A DNA stretch of 64,000 nucleotides, taken from contig NZ_JACHXS010000003.1 of assembly GCF_014192225.1 (NCBI RefSeq), positions 657,313 through 721,312 on the forward strand, written 5' to 3'. How positions within the stretch are numbered: position 1 is the first letter of the stretch; each line of letters begins with the position of its first letter. The stretch is from Pseudoduganella umbonata. Lineage in GTDB: Bacteria; Pseudomonadota; Gammaproteobacteria; Burkholderiales; Burkholderiaceae_D. The notes under the pieces are model-generated. The model had not been told where the DNA came from, did not search any database, and saw only the letters and a list, made by a program, of their open reading frames with translations. This document shows positions 43,771-52,503 of this stretch, in pieces. The translations under genes were made by a program, and so were the position numbers.

Positions 43771-45696
43771 TTATTCGAAGACGGCAACGAAGCCGCCACG
43801 TGCTTTCAGCTTGATGCTGGTTTTCCTTGATGCCTTGATGCCGGCCTGGGCGAAGGCGCGCTCGCCGGCGCCGTCGGTAATGAGCTTGCCAGCTTTACCG
43901 ATGAATGCCAGGTCCAGCGCCACGGTGCGCTCCTGCGCGGCGCCGTTGAAGCCTGCCACGTACCACTTGCCGCCGGCCTGGCGGGCGATGACGGCATACT
44001 TGCCCGGTTCGCCCGCGACGAAGCGGCTGTCGTCCCACCGGTCGGGCAGCGCGCGCAGGAAGTCCTTGACGTAGTCGGGCGCGGAGGCCATGCCCTGCGG
44101 GACTTCGGCGAAGTGCTGGATGCCGGACACGAACAGCACGGACTCGGCCAGCTCGAAGCCGTTGCGCGTGGCGCGCTTGATCTTCGGAATATCGCCGAAC
44201 ACCATCGGCGTGAAATCCATCGGGTCGAACAGGTTGCGCGTAAACGGCAGCATGGCCGCGTGGCTCGCCACCGGGTCCTGGTCCTTCTGGTCGAAAGTGC
44301 CGAACTCGAAGCCGCGCACGGCCTCCGCCGTCACCAGGTTGGGCCACGTGCGCGACCAGCCGCGCGGCAGCGTGGCGCCGTGGAAGTTGACCAGCAGCTG
44401 GGCGTCGTACGCGTCGCGCAGGATGCCGACGTAGTAGTCGATCATCGACTGGCCATCGCCGCCGAAGAAGTCGACCTTGATGCCTTTCACGCCCATCGTG
44501 CGCAGTTTCGCGAACTCGGCGCGGCGGTCGGCGGACGTCAGCAGCTTGCCGCGCGGCGTCATGTCGGTGTCGTTCCACGCGCCGGCCGAGTTGTACCAGA
44601 CCAGGATGCCGACATTCTTCGGCTTCGCGTAATCCACCAGCTCCTTGACTTTGTCATAGCCGATCTTGGCGTCCCAGTAGGCATCGATCAGCGTGTATTC
44701 CCAGCCCATGTCGGCGGCGTAGTCGATGAACTGCTTCTGCGTGCCGAAGGTGGTGAAGTCGTCCTTCAGGATCGCCCAGCTCCACGACGACTGGCCCGGC
44801 TTGACCCAGGCCGGGACACCCTCTGCGGCGGGCGCGGCCAGGTCGGTGCCCAGCGTGGAATCGACCACGGTGGCCAGGCTGCCGATCGCCAGCACGCGCC
44901 ACGGCGTGGTCATCTGGCCGCTGGCCGTTGCCAGCAGCGCACCATCGGTAAAGGTTTCCTGCGGGGCCGGGCCGGCGACGCGGTACTCGCCGCCCGGCGA
45001 TTGCGTGGCCAGGCGCGAAGCGTGGAACGTGCCGTCCAGGTTCGCTTCGGTCAGCGCAACGTAGGTGTCGCCGGTGCGGAACAGCGCCGGGAAGACCCAG
45101 CCGGCCCCCAGCGGCGCTGCCGTGCCCACCGGGATATCGGCCCGGTAATGCTCTTCGTACGACGGATTGGTACGCGCAAAGCCCGTCTTCGCCACCGACA
45201 TCGGCTGCAGCCATGCGCGCGCCTGCGGGGCGAAGGCGAACGTGGTCGCCTCGTCCTTGAATTTCAGCTGCGGCGCGCGCGCCGTGTAGCGGAACGCCAC
45301 GCCGTCGTTCGAAACGCGGAACGTGATGTCCAGCGACTGCTTGCCGGGGTTCAGGTAGCGCCACGTGCGTTCGTTGGCCGCATACGTGACATGGCGGCGC
45401 TTGCCGGCGACGAGCTCGTACTGCTCGCGGATTTCGCGCGCGGGCGACGCTTCCGGGGCGCCGAGCTTCGTCGTGAAATCGGCACCGTCGAACGACAGGC
45501 CCAGCTTCGAGTCGCGCAGCACGGGCTTGCCGGCGCGCGCGATGCGATAGGTGACGCCGCCGTCCTTCGCCTGCGCGACGGTGACGGTCAGCTTGCCGTC
45601 CGGGCTGGCGACGGTGTGCGGGGATGGCTGGGCAAATGCAACGGCGGGCGCGGCAATTGCCGACGCCGCCAGTATCCGGTACAGGGCAGGTTTCAT
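43771..45696 (-). CDS. GH97 family glycosidase, retaining type
   Basis: A 641-residue exported enzyme (signal MKPALYRILAASAIAAPAVA). The N-terminal beta-supersandwich leads to a barrel with WSWAILKDDFTTFGTQKQFIDY, IDAYWDAKIGYDK, ILVWYNSAGAW and GIKVDFFGGDGQS (Asp near residue 407), then NFHGATLPRGWSRTWPNL. An Asp in KVDFF is the nucleophile of the retaining branch (alpha-galactosidases); the inverting alpha-glucosidases use a Glu. Alpha-D-galactopyranoside and beta-L-arabinopyranoside have related geometry, so either is possible in this locus. Gap of 22 bp to GH51. Confidence 0.88.
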   Translation of the reverse strand: MKPALYRILAASAIAAPAVAFAQPSPHTVASPDGKLTVTVAQAKDGGVTYRIARAGKPVLRDSKLGLSFDGADFTTKLGAPEASPAREIREQYELVAGKRRHVTYAANERTWRYLNPGKQSLDITFRVSNDGVAFRYTARAPQLKFKDEATTFAFAPQARAWLQPMSVAKTGFARTNPSYEEHYRADIPVGTAAPLGAGWVFPALFRTGDTYVALTEANLDGTFHASRLATQSPGGEYRVAGPAPQETFTDGALLATASGQMTTPWRVLAIGSLATVVDSTLGTDLAAPAAEGVPAWVKPGQSSWSWAILKDDFTTFGTQKQFIDYAADMGWEYTLIDAYWDAKIGYDKVKELVDYAKPKNVGILVWYNSAGAWNDTDMTPRGKLLTSADRRAEFAKLRTMGVKGIKVDFFGGDGQSMIDYYVGILRDAYDAQLLVNFHGATLPRGWSRTWPNLVTAEAVRGFEFGTFDQKDQDPVASHAAMLPFTRNLFDPMDFTPMVFGDIPKIKRATRNGFELAESVLFVSGIQHFAEVPQGMASAPDYVKDFLRALPDRWDDSRFVAGEPGKYAVIARQAGGKWYVAGFNGAAQERTVALDLAFIGKAGKLITDGAGERAFAQAGIKASRKTSIKLKARGGFVAVFE

Positions 45697-45760
45697 GGTC
45701 GTGACGATGAAAAGCGCTGCCGTGGGCAGCGTGCTGCGATCGGAACTACAAGACAGGCGA

Positions 45761-45814
45761 ATACGGCCGAGCTCGTGTCACCGTGCAAGACACGGAACAC
45801 GAGCTCGGCCATAC
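45761..45814. repeat. Single-copy hairpin related to the array at 39337
   Basis: An 18-bp inverted repeat with 16 paired positions (45761-45778 with 45797-45814) containing GGCCGAGCTCGTGT, with an 18-nt interior holding GTGCAAGACACG. It lies 5 bp after the SDR gene stop, with no T-run. Same arm sequence as the four-copy array. Confidence 0.8.
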
Positions 45815-45818
45815 GGGA

Positions 45819-46586
45819 TTACACCCAGCCGGCGTCGACGATGAATTCCTGGCCCGTGCACATGGCGCTGTCGTCGGCGCCCAGGAACAGGATCATCGCG
45901 GCCACGTGTTCCGGCATCAGCTTGCCCGGCAGGCACTGGGCGCGCTTGATTTCCGCTTCGCCCGCCTCGTCGACCCACAGGTCGATCTGCCGCTGCGTCA
46001 TCACCCAGCCCGGCGTCACGGTATTGACGCGGATGTTGTGCGGGCCGAAGTCGCGCGCCAGGCAGCGCGTCAGGCCGATCACGGCCGCCTTGGTGGTGCC
46101 GTAGACCGGGTAGCCGGCGTTCTTGGCATGCCACGACATCGAGCTGATGTTGATGATCGAGCCGCCGCCCTTCTTCTTCATGCCTTCCAGTACCGACTGG
46201 CACGTGAAGAACATCGGCCGCTGGTTGATGGCGATGCGCTCGTTCCAGTATTCCAGCGTCACTTCTTCCGGCTTGTGGCGCTGGTCGTTGGCGGCGTTGT
46301 TGACCAGCACGTCGAAGTCGCCGATCTCGGCGGCCAGTTCGGCGATGGTGTTCTGCAGCGCCGGAATGTCGGTGATGTCGCAGTAGCGGTACAGCGGTGC
46401 CGGCAGGCCGGCGGCGGCCAGGCGTTCCACCAGCGCCAGGCTGGCTTCCTTGGCGATGTCGACGAACGCGACGACCGCGCCCTGCTCCGCATACGATGCG
46501 ACGATCGCTTCACCGATGCCGGTGCCGCCGCCGGTGACGAATACGCGCTTGCCGCGCAGGCTGCCGAACTTGGCAAAATCAGTCAT
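45819..46586 (-). CDS. SDR sugar 1-dehydrogenase (L-arabinose/D-xylose type)
   Basis: Short-chain dehydrogenase of 255 residues: TGGGTGIG nucleotide motif (18-25), NNAAN (96-100) and the Ser-Tyr-Lys triad (Ser148 or 149, Tyr162, Lys166). The blocks CDITDIPALQNTIAEL, NDQRHKPEEVTLEYWNERI and DDSAMCTGQEFIVDAGW closely recall the Caulobacter xylose dehydrogenase XylB. It would oxidise the pentose to its lactone, the first step of a Weimberg-type route whose later enzymes are the next three genes upstream. In this locus L-arabinose is the likely substrate. Confidence 0.87.
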   Translation of the reverse strand: MTDFAKFGSLRGKRVFVTGGGTGIGEAIVASYAEQGAVVAFVDIAKEASLALVERLAAAGLPAPLYRYCDITDIPALQNTIAELAAEIGDFDVLVNNAANDQRHKPEEVTLEYWNERIAINQRPMFFTCQSVLEGMKKKGGGSIINISSMSWHAKNAGYPVYGTTKAAVIGLTRCLARDFGPHNIRVNTVTPGWVMTQRQIDLWVDEAGEAEIKRAQCLPGKLMPEHVAAMILFLGADDSAMCTGQEFIVDAGWV

Positions 46587-46637
46587 GCTCTGTCTCCCGT
46601 TTCTTATCCAACAACAACTCTTGTTTAATCCTGCCGG

Positions 46638-48221
46638 TCATTCCTTGCCCAGCACGCCATCGCGGCGGCGCCAGATCCCCAGCGGATTACCGTCGCGCAG
46701 CGCGTCCGGCAGCAGCGGCTGCGGCAGGTTCTGGTAGCACACCGGGCGCAGGAAGCGCAGGATGGCACCGGTACCGACCGAGGTACTGCGGCCGTCGGAC
46801 GTGGCCGGGAACGGACCGCCGTGCACCATCGCCGTCGATACTTCGACGCCGGTCGGGAAGCCGTTCGCGAGGATGCGGCCGACCTTGCGTTCCAGTGCCG
46901 GCAGCAGCGCGGCGGCGGCATTGTAATCTTCTTCCTCCAGCTGCAGCGTGGCGGTCAGCTGGCCTTCCAGGTGCGTCGTCACGCGGCGCATCTCTTCCAC
47001 GTCGCGGCAGGCCACCAGCAGCGAGGCCGGACCGAACACTTCGCCATGCAGCGCCTTCTCCGCCAGGAACGCATCGGCGGACGTGACGAACAGCGCCGCG
47101 CCACCCTTGCCTTCCGCGTGGGCACCCAGCGCCAGCGTCTTCACGCTGCCCTGGCCGGCCAGCGCCGCCACGCCCTGCTGGTAGGCGCCGGCGATGCCGG
47201 CGGTCAGCATGGTGCCCGCCGCAACGCCACCCAGCGCGGCGGCCGCGGCATGGGCGAAGGCGTCGAAGTCCGGGCCGGCGATGCCGAGCACCAGGCCCGG
47301 GTTGGTGCAGAACTGGCCGACGCCCAGCGTCAGCGAACCGGCGAACTGCTGGGCGATATCAAAGCCACGCGCCTTCAATGCGCCCGGCAGCAGGAACAGC
47401 GGATTAATGCTGCTCATCTCGGCATACACGGGAATCGGCTGCGGACGCGCCGCGGCCACGGCCATCAGCGCCAGGCCGCCGAAACGGGAGCCCGTGAAGC
47501 CGACCGCCTGGATTTCCGGATGGGCCACCAGCTCCTGGCCGATGGCATTGCCGACGCCGGTCAGCAGCGCGAACACGCCGGCCGGCAGGCCGGACAGTTC
47601 CACCGCCTTCGCCACCGCGCGGCCCACCAGTTCGGACGTGCCCGGGTGCGCCGGATGCGCCTTCAGCACGACCGGGCAGCCGGCCGCGAAGGCCGACGCG
47701 GTGTCGCCGCCGGCGACCGAGAACGCCAGCGGGAAGTTCGATGCGCCGAACACGGCGACCGGGCCCACGCCGATCAGGCGATAGCGCAGGTCCGGGCGCG
47801 GCGGTGCGCGTTCCGGCAGCGCGGAATCGATCCGCACGTCGCGGTACGAGCCTTCGCGCAGCAGGTCGGCGAACAGTTTCAGCTGGTTGACAGTGCGGCC
47901 ACGCTCGCCTTCGAGGCGGGGGCGCGGCAGGCCCGTTTCGGCCATCGCGCGTTCGATCAGTTCATCGCCGATGGCGAGGATCTGTCCGGCCACCGTTTCC
48001 AGGAACGCGGCGCGTTCCGTGTCGGTGGTGGCGCGGAACGTGTCGAACGCGGCACCGGCCAGGCGGCATGCCTGGTCGATCTGGTCCGTATCCGCCGTGT
48101 GGAACGCCGGCTCGATATGCTGGTTCAGGCCCGGATTCCAGGCCTTGAAGTCGCTGCCGTTGCCCTTGACGGCAACGCCGCCGATCAGCGAGTTGCCGGT
48201 AATCGTCGGGCTGGCGATCAT
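46638..48221 (-). CDS. 2-oxoglutarate semialdehyde dehydrogenase-type aldehyde dehydrogenase
   Basis: Aldehyde dehydrogenase of 527 residues: nucleotide loop GFTGSRFGG (about 241-249), general base Glu268 in YAEMSSINP and nucleophile Cys305 in [10 protein letters not shown]. The N-terminus ([14 protein letters not shown]) and overall style are of the KGSADH branch, which oxidises 2-oxoglutarate semialdehyde to 2-oxoglutarate, the last step of oxidative arabinose/xylose catabolism. The ATG overlaps the stop of the FAH-fold gene as ATGA, so the two are coupled. Confidence 0.88.
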   Translation of the reverse strand: MIASPTITGNSLIGGVAVKGNGSDFKAWNPGLNQHIEPAFHTADTDQIDQACRLAGAAFDTFRATTDTERAAFLETVAGQILAIGDELIERAMAETGLPRPRLEGERGRTVNQLKLFADLLREGSYRDVRIDSALPERAPPRPDLRYRLIGVGPVAVFGASNFPLAFSVAGGDTASAFAAGCPVVLKAHPAHPGTSELVGRAVAKAVELSGLPAGVFALLTGVGNAIGQELVAHPEIQAVGFTGSRFGGLALMAVAAARPQPIPVYAEMSSINPLFLLPGALKARGFDIAQQFAGSLTLGVGQFCTNPGLVLGIAGPDFDAFAHAAAAALGGVAAGTMLTAGIAGAYQQGVAALAGQGSVKTLALGAHAEGKGGAALFVTSADAFLAEKALHGEVFGPASLLVACRDVEEMRRVTTHLEGQLTATLQLEEEDYNAAAALLPALERKVGRILANGFPTGVEVSTAMVHGGPFPATSDGRSTSVGTGAILRFLRPVCYQNLPQPLLPDALRDGNPLGIWRRRDGVLGKE

Positions 48222-49198
48222 AAGGCCTTGACCTGCGCCACTTGCGTTTCGACGACGGTCAGCTTGTTGCGCAGCGCCGGGCCGAAGGCCGGCGATTCCA
48301 CTTCGAACGTCTCGCCCGGCTGCACGGAGATGTTGTCGGCGAAGCTCAGCGTGGCGGTGCCGAAGAAGTGCACGTGCACGTCGCCCGGGCGCTTGAACAG
48401 CTGGTACTTGAAGTGGTGGTGTTCCAGGTTGGCGATGGTGTGCGACATATTGTTTTCGCCGGACACGAACGCCTTTTCCCAACGGACCTTGCCATCGGTG
48501 TCCAGCACGCGCGACACGCCGTCGATGTGCGCCGGCAGTTCGCCCACCAGCAGTGCCGGGCCGACGCCGCACACGCGCAGCTTCGAGTGGGCCAGGTACA
48601 GGTAGTTCTGGCGTTCGGTCACGTGGTCGGAGAATTCGTTGCCGATCGCGTAGCCCAGGCGGTACGGCTGGCCGTCGTCGCCGATCACGTACAGGCCGGC
48701 GATTTCCGGCTCTTCGCCGCCATCGAGCGCGAAGTCGGGCATGGCCAGCGCTTCGTTGGTGGCAGCCACGATCGAGCCGTCGCCCTTGTAGAACCATTCC
48801 GGCTGCACGCCCGCTTCGCCCGCCGCGGGCTTGCCGCCTTCCACGCCCATGCGGAACATCTTCATCGAGTCGGACAGCGTTTCGACGTCGCCGCCGATCT
48901 TCTTGTGCATCGCGTCGCGCGCGTCGGCGGAACCCAGGTGGGTCAGGCCGGTGCCGGTCACGTAGGTGTGTGCGGCGTCCTCATGGTCCAGCGGTGCCAG
49001 CGGGGTCACGTCGGCGTAGGCGACGGTCGTCGAGCCGGCCGACGCTTCGGCCAGCGCGGCCAGGCCCTGGCTTGAGCGGATGGCCGCTTGCGCCAGTGCG
49101 TAGGTGGTGGCGTAGCCGTCGATCACGCGCAGCGTGCCGTTTTCCAGGATGCCAACGTGGCGGGCGCCTTCTTTGTTCTTGAACTGTACGAGCAGCAT
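48218..49198 (-). CDS. FAH-fold 2-keto-3-deoxypentonate dehydratase-like protein (AraD1/GguC type)
   Basis: A 326-residue member of the fumarylacetoacetate hydrolase superfamily. Residues [33 protein letters not shown] and [21 protein letters not shown] (metal-binding Glu pair) identify the AraD1/GguC subgroup, and it stands between the sugar-acid dehydratase and the semialdehyde dehydrogenase, as xylX does in Caulobacter. It would convert 2-keto-3-deoxy-pentonate to 2-oxoglutarate semialdehyde. ATG 49198 (MLLVQFKNK) has AGGAG eight bases before it. An aldolase role is possible for this fold but is not favoured by the context. Confidence 0.85.
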   Translation of the reverse strand: MLLVQFKNKEGARHVGILENGTLRVIDGYATTYALAQAAIRSSQGLAALAEASAGSTTVAYADVTPLAPLDHEDAAHTYVTGTGLTHLGSADARDAMHKKIGGDVETLSDSMKMFRMGVEGGKPAAGEAGVQPEWFYKGDGSIVAATNEALAMPDFALDGGEEPEIAGLYVIGDDGQPYRLGYAIGNEFSDHVTERQNYLYLAHSKLRVCGVGPALLVGELPAHIDGVSRVLDTDGKVRWEKAFVSGENNMSHTIANLEHHHFKYQLFKRPGDVHVHFFGTATLSFADNISVQPGETFEVESPAFGPALRNKLTVVETQVAQVKAL

Positions 49199-49348
49199 AT
49201 CGGAGTCTCCTGAAGCCATCCGCGACACGCATGTCCTGCTGCCGCGAACGTCTCGATTAATTGGGTGCCGGCGCCGCCACGAGGGGGTGGGAGTGGGCAG
49301 CGGCGCCGGCGAAAGGTTTCAGTACGCCAGGATCAGTGCGGGCAGAGA

Positions 49349-51091
49349 TCAGTGCGAGTGCTTCGGCACCTTGGAACCGCGCATGCCGACCAGGAAGTCG
49401 AAGTCGCAGCCCTCGTCCGCCTGCAGCACGTGGTCCACGTACAGCTGGGCGTAGCCGGATTTCGGCAGGTCGTTCTTCTGCTCGGCGCGGGCGGCCTGGC
49501 GGGCTGCCATTTCCTCGTCGGAGATCTCCAGGTCGAGGCGGCCGCCGGCGCAGTCCAGCGAAATCATGTCGCCATCCTTGACGATGCCCAGCGGGCCGCC
49601 GGCCATCGCTTCCGGCGCCACGTGCAGCACCACGGTACCGTAGGCGGTGCCGCTCATGCGCGCGTCGGAGATGCGCACCATGTCCTTGATGCCCTTGGCC
49701 AGGATCTTCGGCGGCAGGCCCATGTTGCCCACTTCGGCCATGCCCGGGTAGCCTTTCGGGCCGCAGTTCTTCATCACCAGCACGCAGTTTTCATCGACGT
49801 CCAGGTCCGGATCGAGGATGCGCGTCTTGTAGTGGTCGAAGTCCTCGAACACGATGGCGCGGCCGCGGTGCTGCATCAGGTGCGGCGAGGCGGCGGACGG
49901 CTTCAGTACGGCGCCGCGCGGCGCCAGGTTGCCGCGCAGGATGCAGATGCCGCCATCCTTGATCAGCGGATTGTCGATCGGACGGATCACTTCCTCGTCG
50001 TAGATCGGCGCTTCCTTGTTGTTTTCCCAGATTGTCTTGCCGTTGGCGGTCAGCGCGTCCTTGTGCGGCAGCAGGCCGTTCTCGCCCAGGCGGCGCAGCA
50101 CGCCCGGCAGGCCGCCGGCGTAGTAGAACTCTTCCATCAGGAAGCGGCCCGACGGCAGCAGGTCGACGACGGTCGGCGTGCCGCGGCCGATCTTGGTCCA
50201 GTCTTCCAGTTCGAGATCGACACCGATCCTGCCGGCGATCGCCTTCAGGTGGATCACGGCATTGGTCGAACCGCCGATCGCGGCGTTGACGCGGATCGCG
50301 TTCTCGAACGCTTCCTTGGTCAGGATCTTGGACAGGCGCAGGTCTTCCCACACCATGTCGACGATGCGCATGCCGGACATGTGCGCCAGCACGTAGCGGC
50401 GCGCGTCGACGGCCGGGATCGCGGCGTTGTGCGGCAGCGACGTGCCCAGCGCTTCGGCCATGCAGGCCATCGTGGAGGCGGTGCCCATCGTGTTGCAGGT
50501 ACCGGCCGAGCGGGAGTGGCCCGCTTCGGCGGCGAGGAAGTCGTGCATCGAGATCTCGCCCGCCTTGACCTGCTCGTGCAGCTGCCAGACGGCGGTGCCG
50601 GAGCCGATCGACTTGCCGTTCAGCTTACCGTTCAGCATCGGGCCGCCGGTGACGACGATCGCCGGGATGTCGCACGATGCGGCGCCCATCAGCAGCGCGG
50701 GGGTGGTCTTGTCGCAGCCAACCAGCAGCACCACGGCATCCATCGGATTGCCGCGGATCGATTCCTCGACGTCCATCGACGCCAGGTTACGGGTCAGCAT
50801 CGCGGTCGGGCGCAGGTTCGATTCGCCGGAGGAGAACACGGGGAATTCGACCGGCCAGCCGCCGGCCTCGATGATGCCCTTCTTGACGTGCTCGGCGATC
50901 TTGCGGAAGTGGGCGTTGCAAGGGGTCAGCTCCGACCAGGTATTGCAGATACCGATGATGGGCTTGCCCTGGAATTCATGGTCCGGAATGCCCTGGTTCT
51001 TCATCCAGCTGCGGTACATGAAACCGTTCTTGTCCTGGGTGCCGAACCATTCGGCGGACCGCAGTTTTACATTCTTCTTCGTCTCAGACAT
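49349..51091 (-). CDS. IlvD/EDD family sugar-acid dehydratase (L-arabonate/D-xylonate type)
   Basis: A 580-residue Fe-S dehydratase. Cluster cysteines are Cys58 (SELTPCN; Cys49 in GICNTW also lies near), Cys126 in VGCDKTTP and Cys199 in HSRSAGTCNTMG; GGSTNAVIHL and PRGAVLK are further family blocks. The length and the SEWFG-like opening (RSAEWFGTQDKNGFMYRSW) agree with characterised L-arabonate and D-xylonate dehydratases rather than IlvD. It removes water from the pentonate to give 2-keto-3-deoxypentonate. ATG 51091 has GGAGA before it. It opens the oxidative operon; a 260-bp leader region upstream contains hairpins and an inverted repeat. Confidence 0.9.
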   Translation of the reverse strand: MSETKKNVKLRSAEWFGTQDKNGFMYRSWMKNQGIPDHEFQGKPIIGICNTWSELTPCNAHFRKIAEHVKKGIIEAGGWPVEFPVFSSGESNLRPTAMLTRNLASMDVEESIRGNPMDAVVLLVGCDKTTPALLMGAASCDIPAIVVTGGPMLNGKLNGKSIGSGTAVWQLHEQVKAGEISMHDFLAAEAGHSRSAGTCNTMGTASTMACMAEALGTSLPHNAAIPAVDARRYVLAHMSGMRIVDMVWEDLRLSKILTKEAFENAIRVNAAIGGSTNAVIHLKAIAGRIGVDLELEDWTKIGRGTPTVVDLLPSGRFLMEEFYYAGGLPGVLRRLGENGLLPHKDALTANGKTIWENNKEAPIYDEEVIRPIDNPLIKDGGICILRGNLAPRGAVLKPSAASPHLMQHRGRAIVFEDFDHYKTRILDPDLDVDENCVLVMKNCGPKGYPGMAEVGNMGLPPKILAKGIKDMVRISDARMSGTAYGTVVLHVAPEAMAGGPLGIVKDGDMISLDCAGGRLDLEISDEEMAARQAARAEQKNDLPKSGYAQLYVDHVLQADEGCDFDFLVGMRGSKVPKHSH

Positions 51092-51167
51092 TCGCTTCTC
51101 CAGAGTTGTTCTGCGCCCGCCGAAATGAAAATCCCCCGCCGAGCTTTGATTTACGAATGTTAAAGAA

Positions 51168-51185
51168 TGGAATGATTCTATTCCA
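51168..51185. promoter_or_regulatory. Inverted repeat TGGAAT-N6-ATTCCA, candidate operator
   Basis: A perfect 6+6 inverted repeat in an AT-rich stretch, 77-94 bp upstream of the dehydratase start. Position and symmetry suit a repressor or LysR site; the protein is unknown. Confidence 0.4.
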
Positions 51186-51232
51186 ATGAATAAAAAATGG
51201 TCAGCGATATGAAAAAAGATATCGATGCACAA

Positions 51233-51280
51233 AAAAACCGGTGTCTGACACCCATCCCGTCGGGATGGATGTCAGACACC
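51233..51280 (-). terminator. Hairpin with T-run ending the galM-side transcript
   Basis: GGTGTCTGACA... at 51240 pairs with 51262-51280 (one mismatch in 19, loop around CGTC); on the minus strand it is followed by GGTTTTTTT. It should separate the galM transcript from the dehydratase operon. Confidence 0.7.
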
Positions 51281-51312
51281 AGTCGGATGAGCCATTGGCG
51301 GCTCGCGAAATT

Positions 51313-51344
51313 GGTGTCAGACACCCTTCAGGGTGTCTGACACC
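51313..51344. repeat. Perfect GGTGTC-family hairpin next to galM stop
   Basis: A perfect 14-bp stem (GGTGTCAGACACCC with GGGTGTCTGACACC), loop TTCA. The plus side is followed by GGTTTTTT, which overlaps the galM stop codon at 51352. Confidence 0.85.
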
Positions 51345-51351
51345 GGTTTTT

Positions 51352-52416
51352 TCAAGCCTGAACGGTAAACCGGTACAGCGACCGCGTCGAATACGTCTCG
51401 CCCGGCCGCAGGATGGTGTTCGGGTAGTCCGGCCGGTTCGGCGAATCCGGGTAATGCTGCGGTTCGAGGCACAGCGCTTCGCGGTGGCCGAACTGCCAGC
51501 CCTTGCCGGTCAGCGAGCCGTCCAGGAAGTTGCCGCTGTAGAACTGCACGCCCGGTTCCTGCGTATACAGTTCCAGCACGCGGCCCGAGGCCGGGTCGCG
51601 CAGCGTGGCGGCCAGGCTCAGCACGTTGGGATTCGGCTTGTTCAGCACGAAGTTGTGATCGTAGCCGAGGCCGTTTTTCAGTTGTTCGTCTGCAACGTCG
51701 ATGCGCGAGCCCACGGTGTGCGGCGTACGGAAATCGAACGGCGTGCCATCCACCGGCGCCAGCGGGCCCAGCGGGATTGAATCGGCATCGATCGGCGTGT
51801 AGCGGTCGGCGTGGATGGTCAGTTCGTGGTCCAGGATCGAACCGCGGCCGGCCAGGTTGAAGTAGGCGTGGTGCGTCAGGTTGACGGGGGTGGCCTTGTC
51901 GGTCGTCGCGCTGTACTTCACCAGCAGTTCGTTGGCGTCGTTCAGTTCATACGTGACCGTCACGTCCAGGTTGCCGGGGTAGCCATGGTCGCCGTCCGGG
52001 CTCGTCAGCGTGAGCTTCAGGCCGATGGTCAGGTCCGTCACCAGCGGTACCGCATGCCATACCTGCTTGTGGAAGCCGAGCGAACCGCCATGCAGGTGGT
52101 TCTTGCCATTGTTCACCTCGAGCTGCACCGGCTGGCCGTCCAGCGTGAAGCGGCCACCGGCGATGCGGTTGCCGTAGCGGCCGATCAGCGCCCCGAAGTA
52201 CGGCACCGCATCGGTGAAGTACGGCGCGGCTTCGTCGAAGCCGAACGTCACGTCGGCCAGGTTGCCATGCTTGTCGGGAATGTGCAGCTCGGTGATGACG
52301 CCGCCATAGTTGCTGATCTTGACGACCATGCCGCTGCGGTTGCGCAGCGTGTACAGGCTCAGCGCCTGGCCATCCGGCGCGATGCCGAACGGTTCCTGCT
52401 CGATACTCAATTCCAT
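51352..52416 (-). CDS. galM: Aldose 1-epimerase
   Basis: Mutarotase of 354 residues: SNYGGVITELHIPD at the N-terminus, RYGNRIAGGRF, the His of NHLHGGSLGFHKQVW near residue 105, the second His in NLTHHAYFNLAGRG near 180, and catalytic Glu in YTQEPGVQFYSGNFLDG near 315. It interconverts anomers of released sugars, here probably L-arabinose for the dehydrogenase. ATG 52416 is chosen over an upstream GTG because AGGA precedes it. There is no signal peptide, so it acts in the cytoplasm. Confidence 0.92.
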   Translation of the reverse strand: MELSIEQEPFGIAPDGQALSLYTLRNRSGMVVKISNYGGVITELHIPDKHGNLADVTFGFDEAAPYFTDAVPYFGALIGRYGNRIAGGRFTLDGQPVQLEVNNGKNHLHGGSLGFHKQVWHAVPLVTDLTIGLKLTLTSPDGDHGYPGNLDVTVTYELNDANELLVKYSATTDKATPVNLTHHAYFNLAGRGSILDHELTIHADRYTPIDADSIPLGPLAPVDGTPFDFRTPHTVGSRIDVADEQLKNGLGYDHNFVLNKPNPNVLSLAATLRDPASGRVLELYTQEPGVQFYSGNFLDGSLTGKGWQFGHREALCLEPQHYPDSPNRPDYPNTILRPGETYSTRSLYRFTVQA

Positions 52417-52458
52417 CCGTATGTGTTCCTGGAAAGCGCCGGTGCAATGCACGTTTAT

Positions 52459-52503
52459 TCAGGCAACCGAGACTCAGGCAACCAAGACTCAGGCAACCGA
52501 GGG
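52459..52503. repeat. Three 15-bp tandem repeats (TCAGGCAACCGAGAC) at GH43 3' end
   Basis: Units at 52459, 52474 and 52489; the third encodes the last residues and stop of the GH43 gene. The middle copy has one A for G. Confidence 0.8.
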
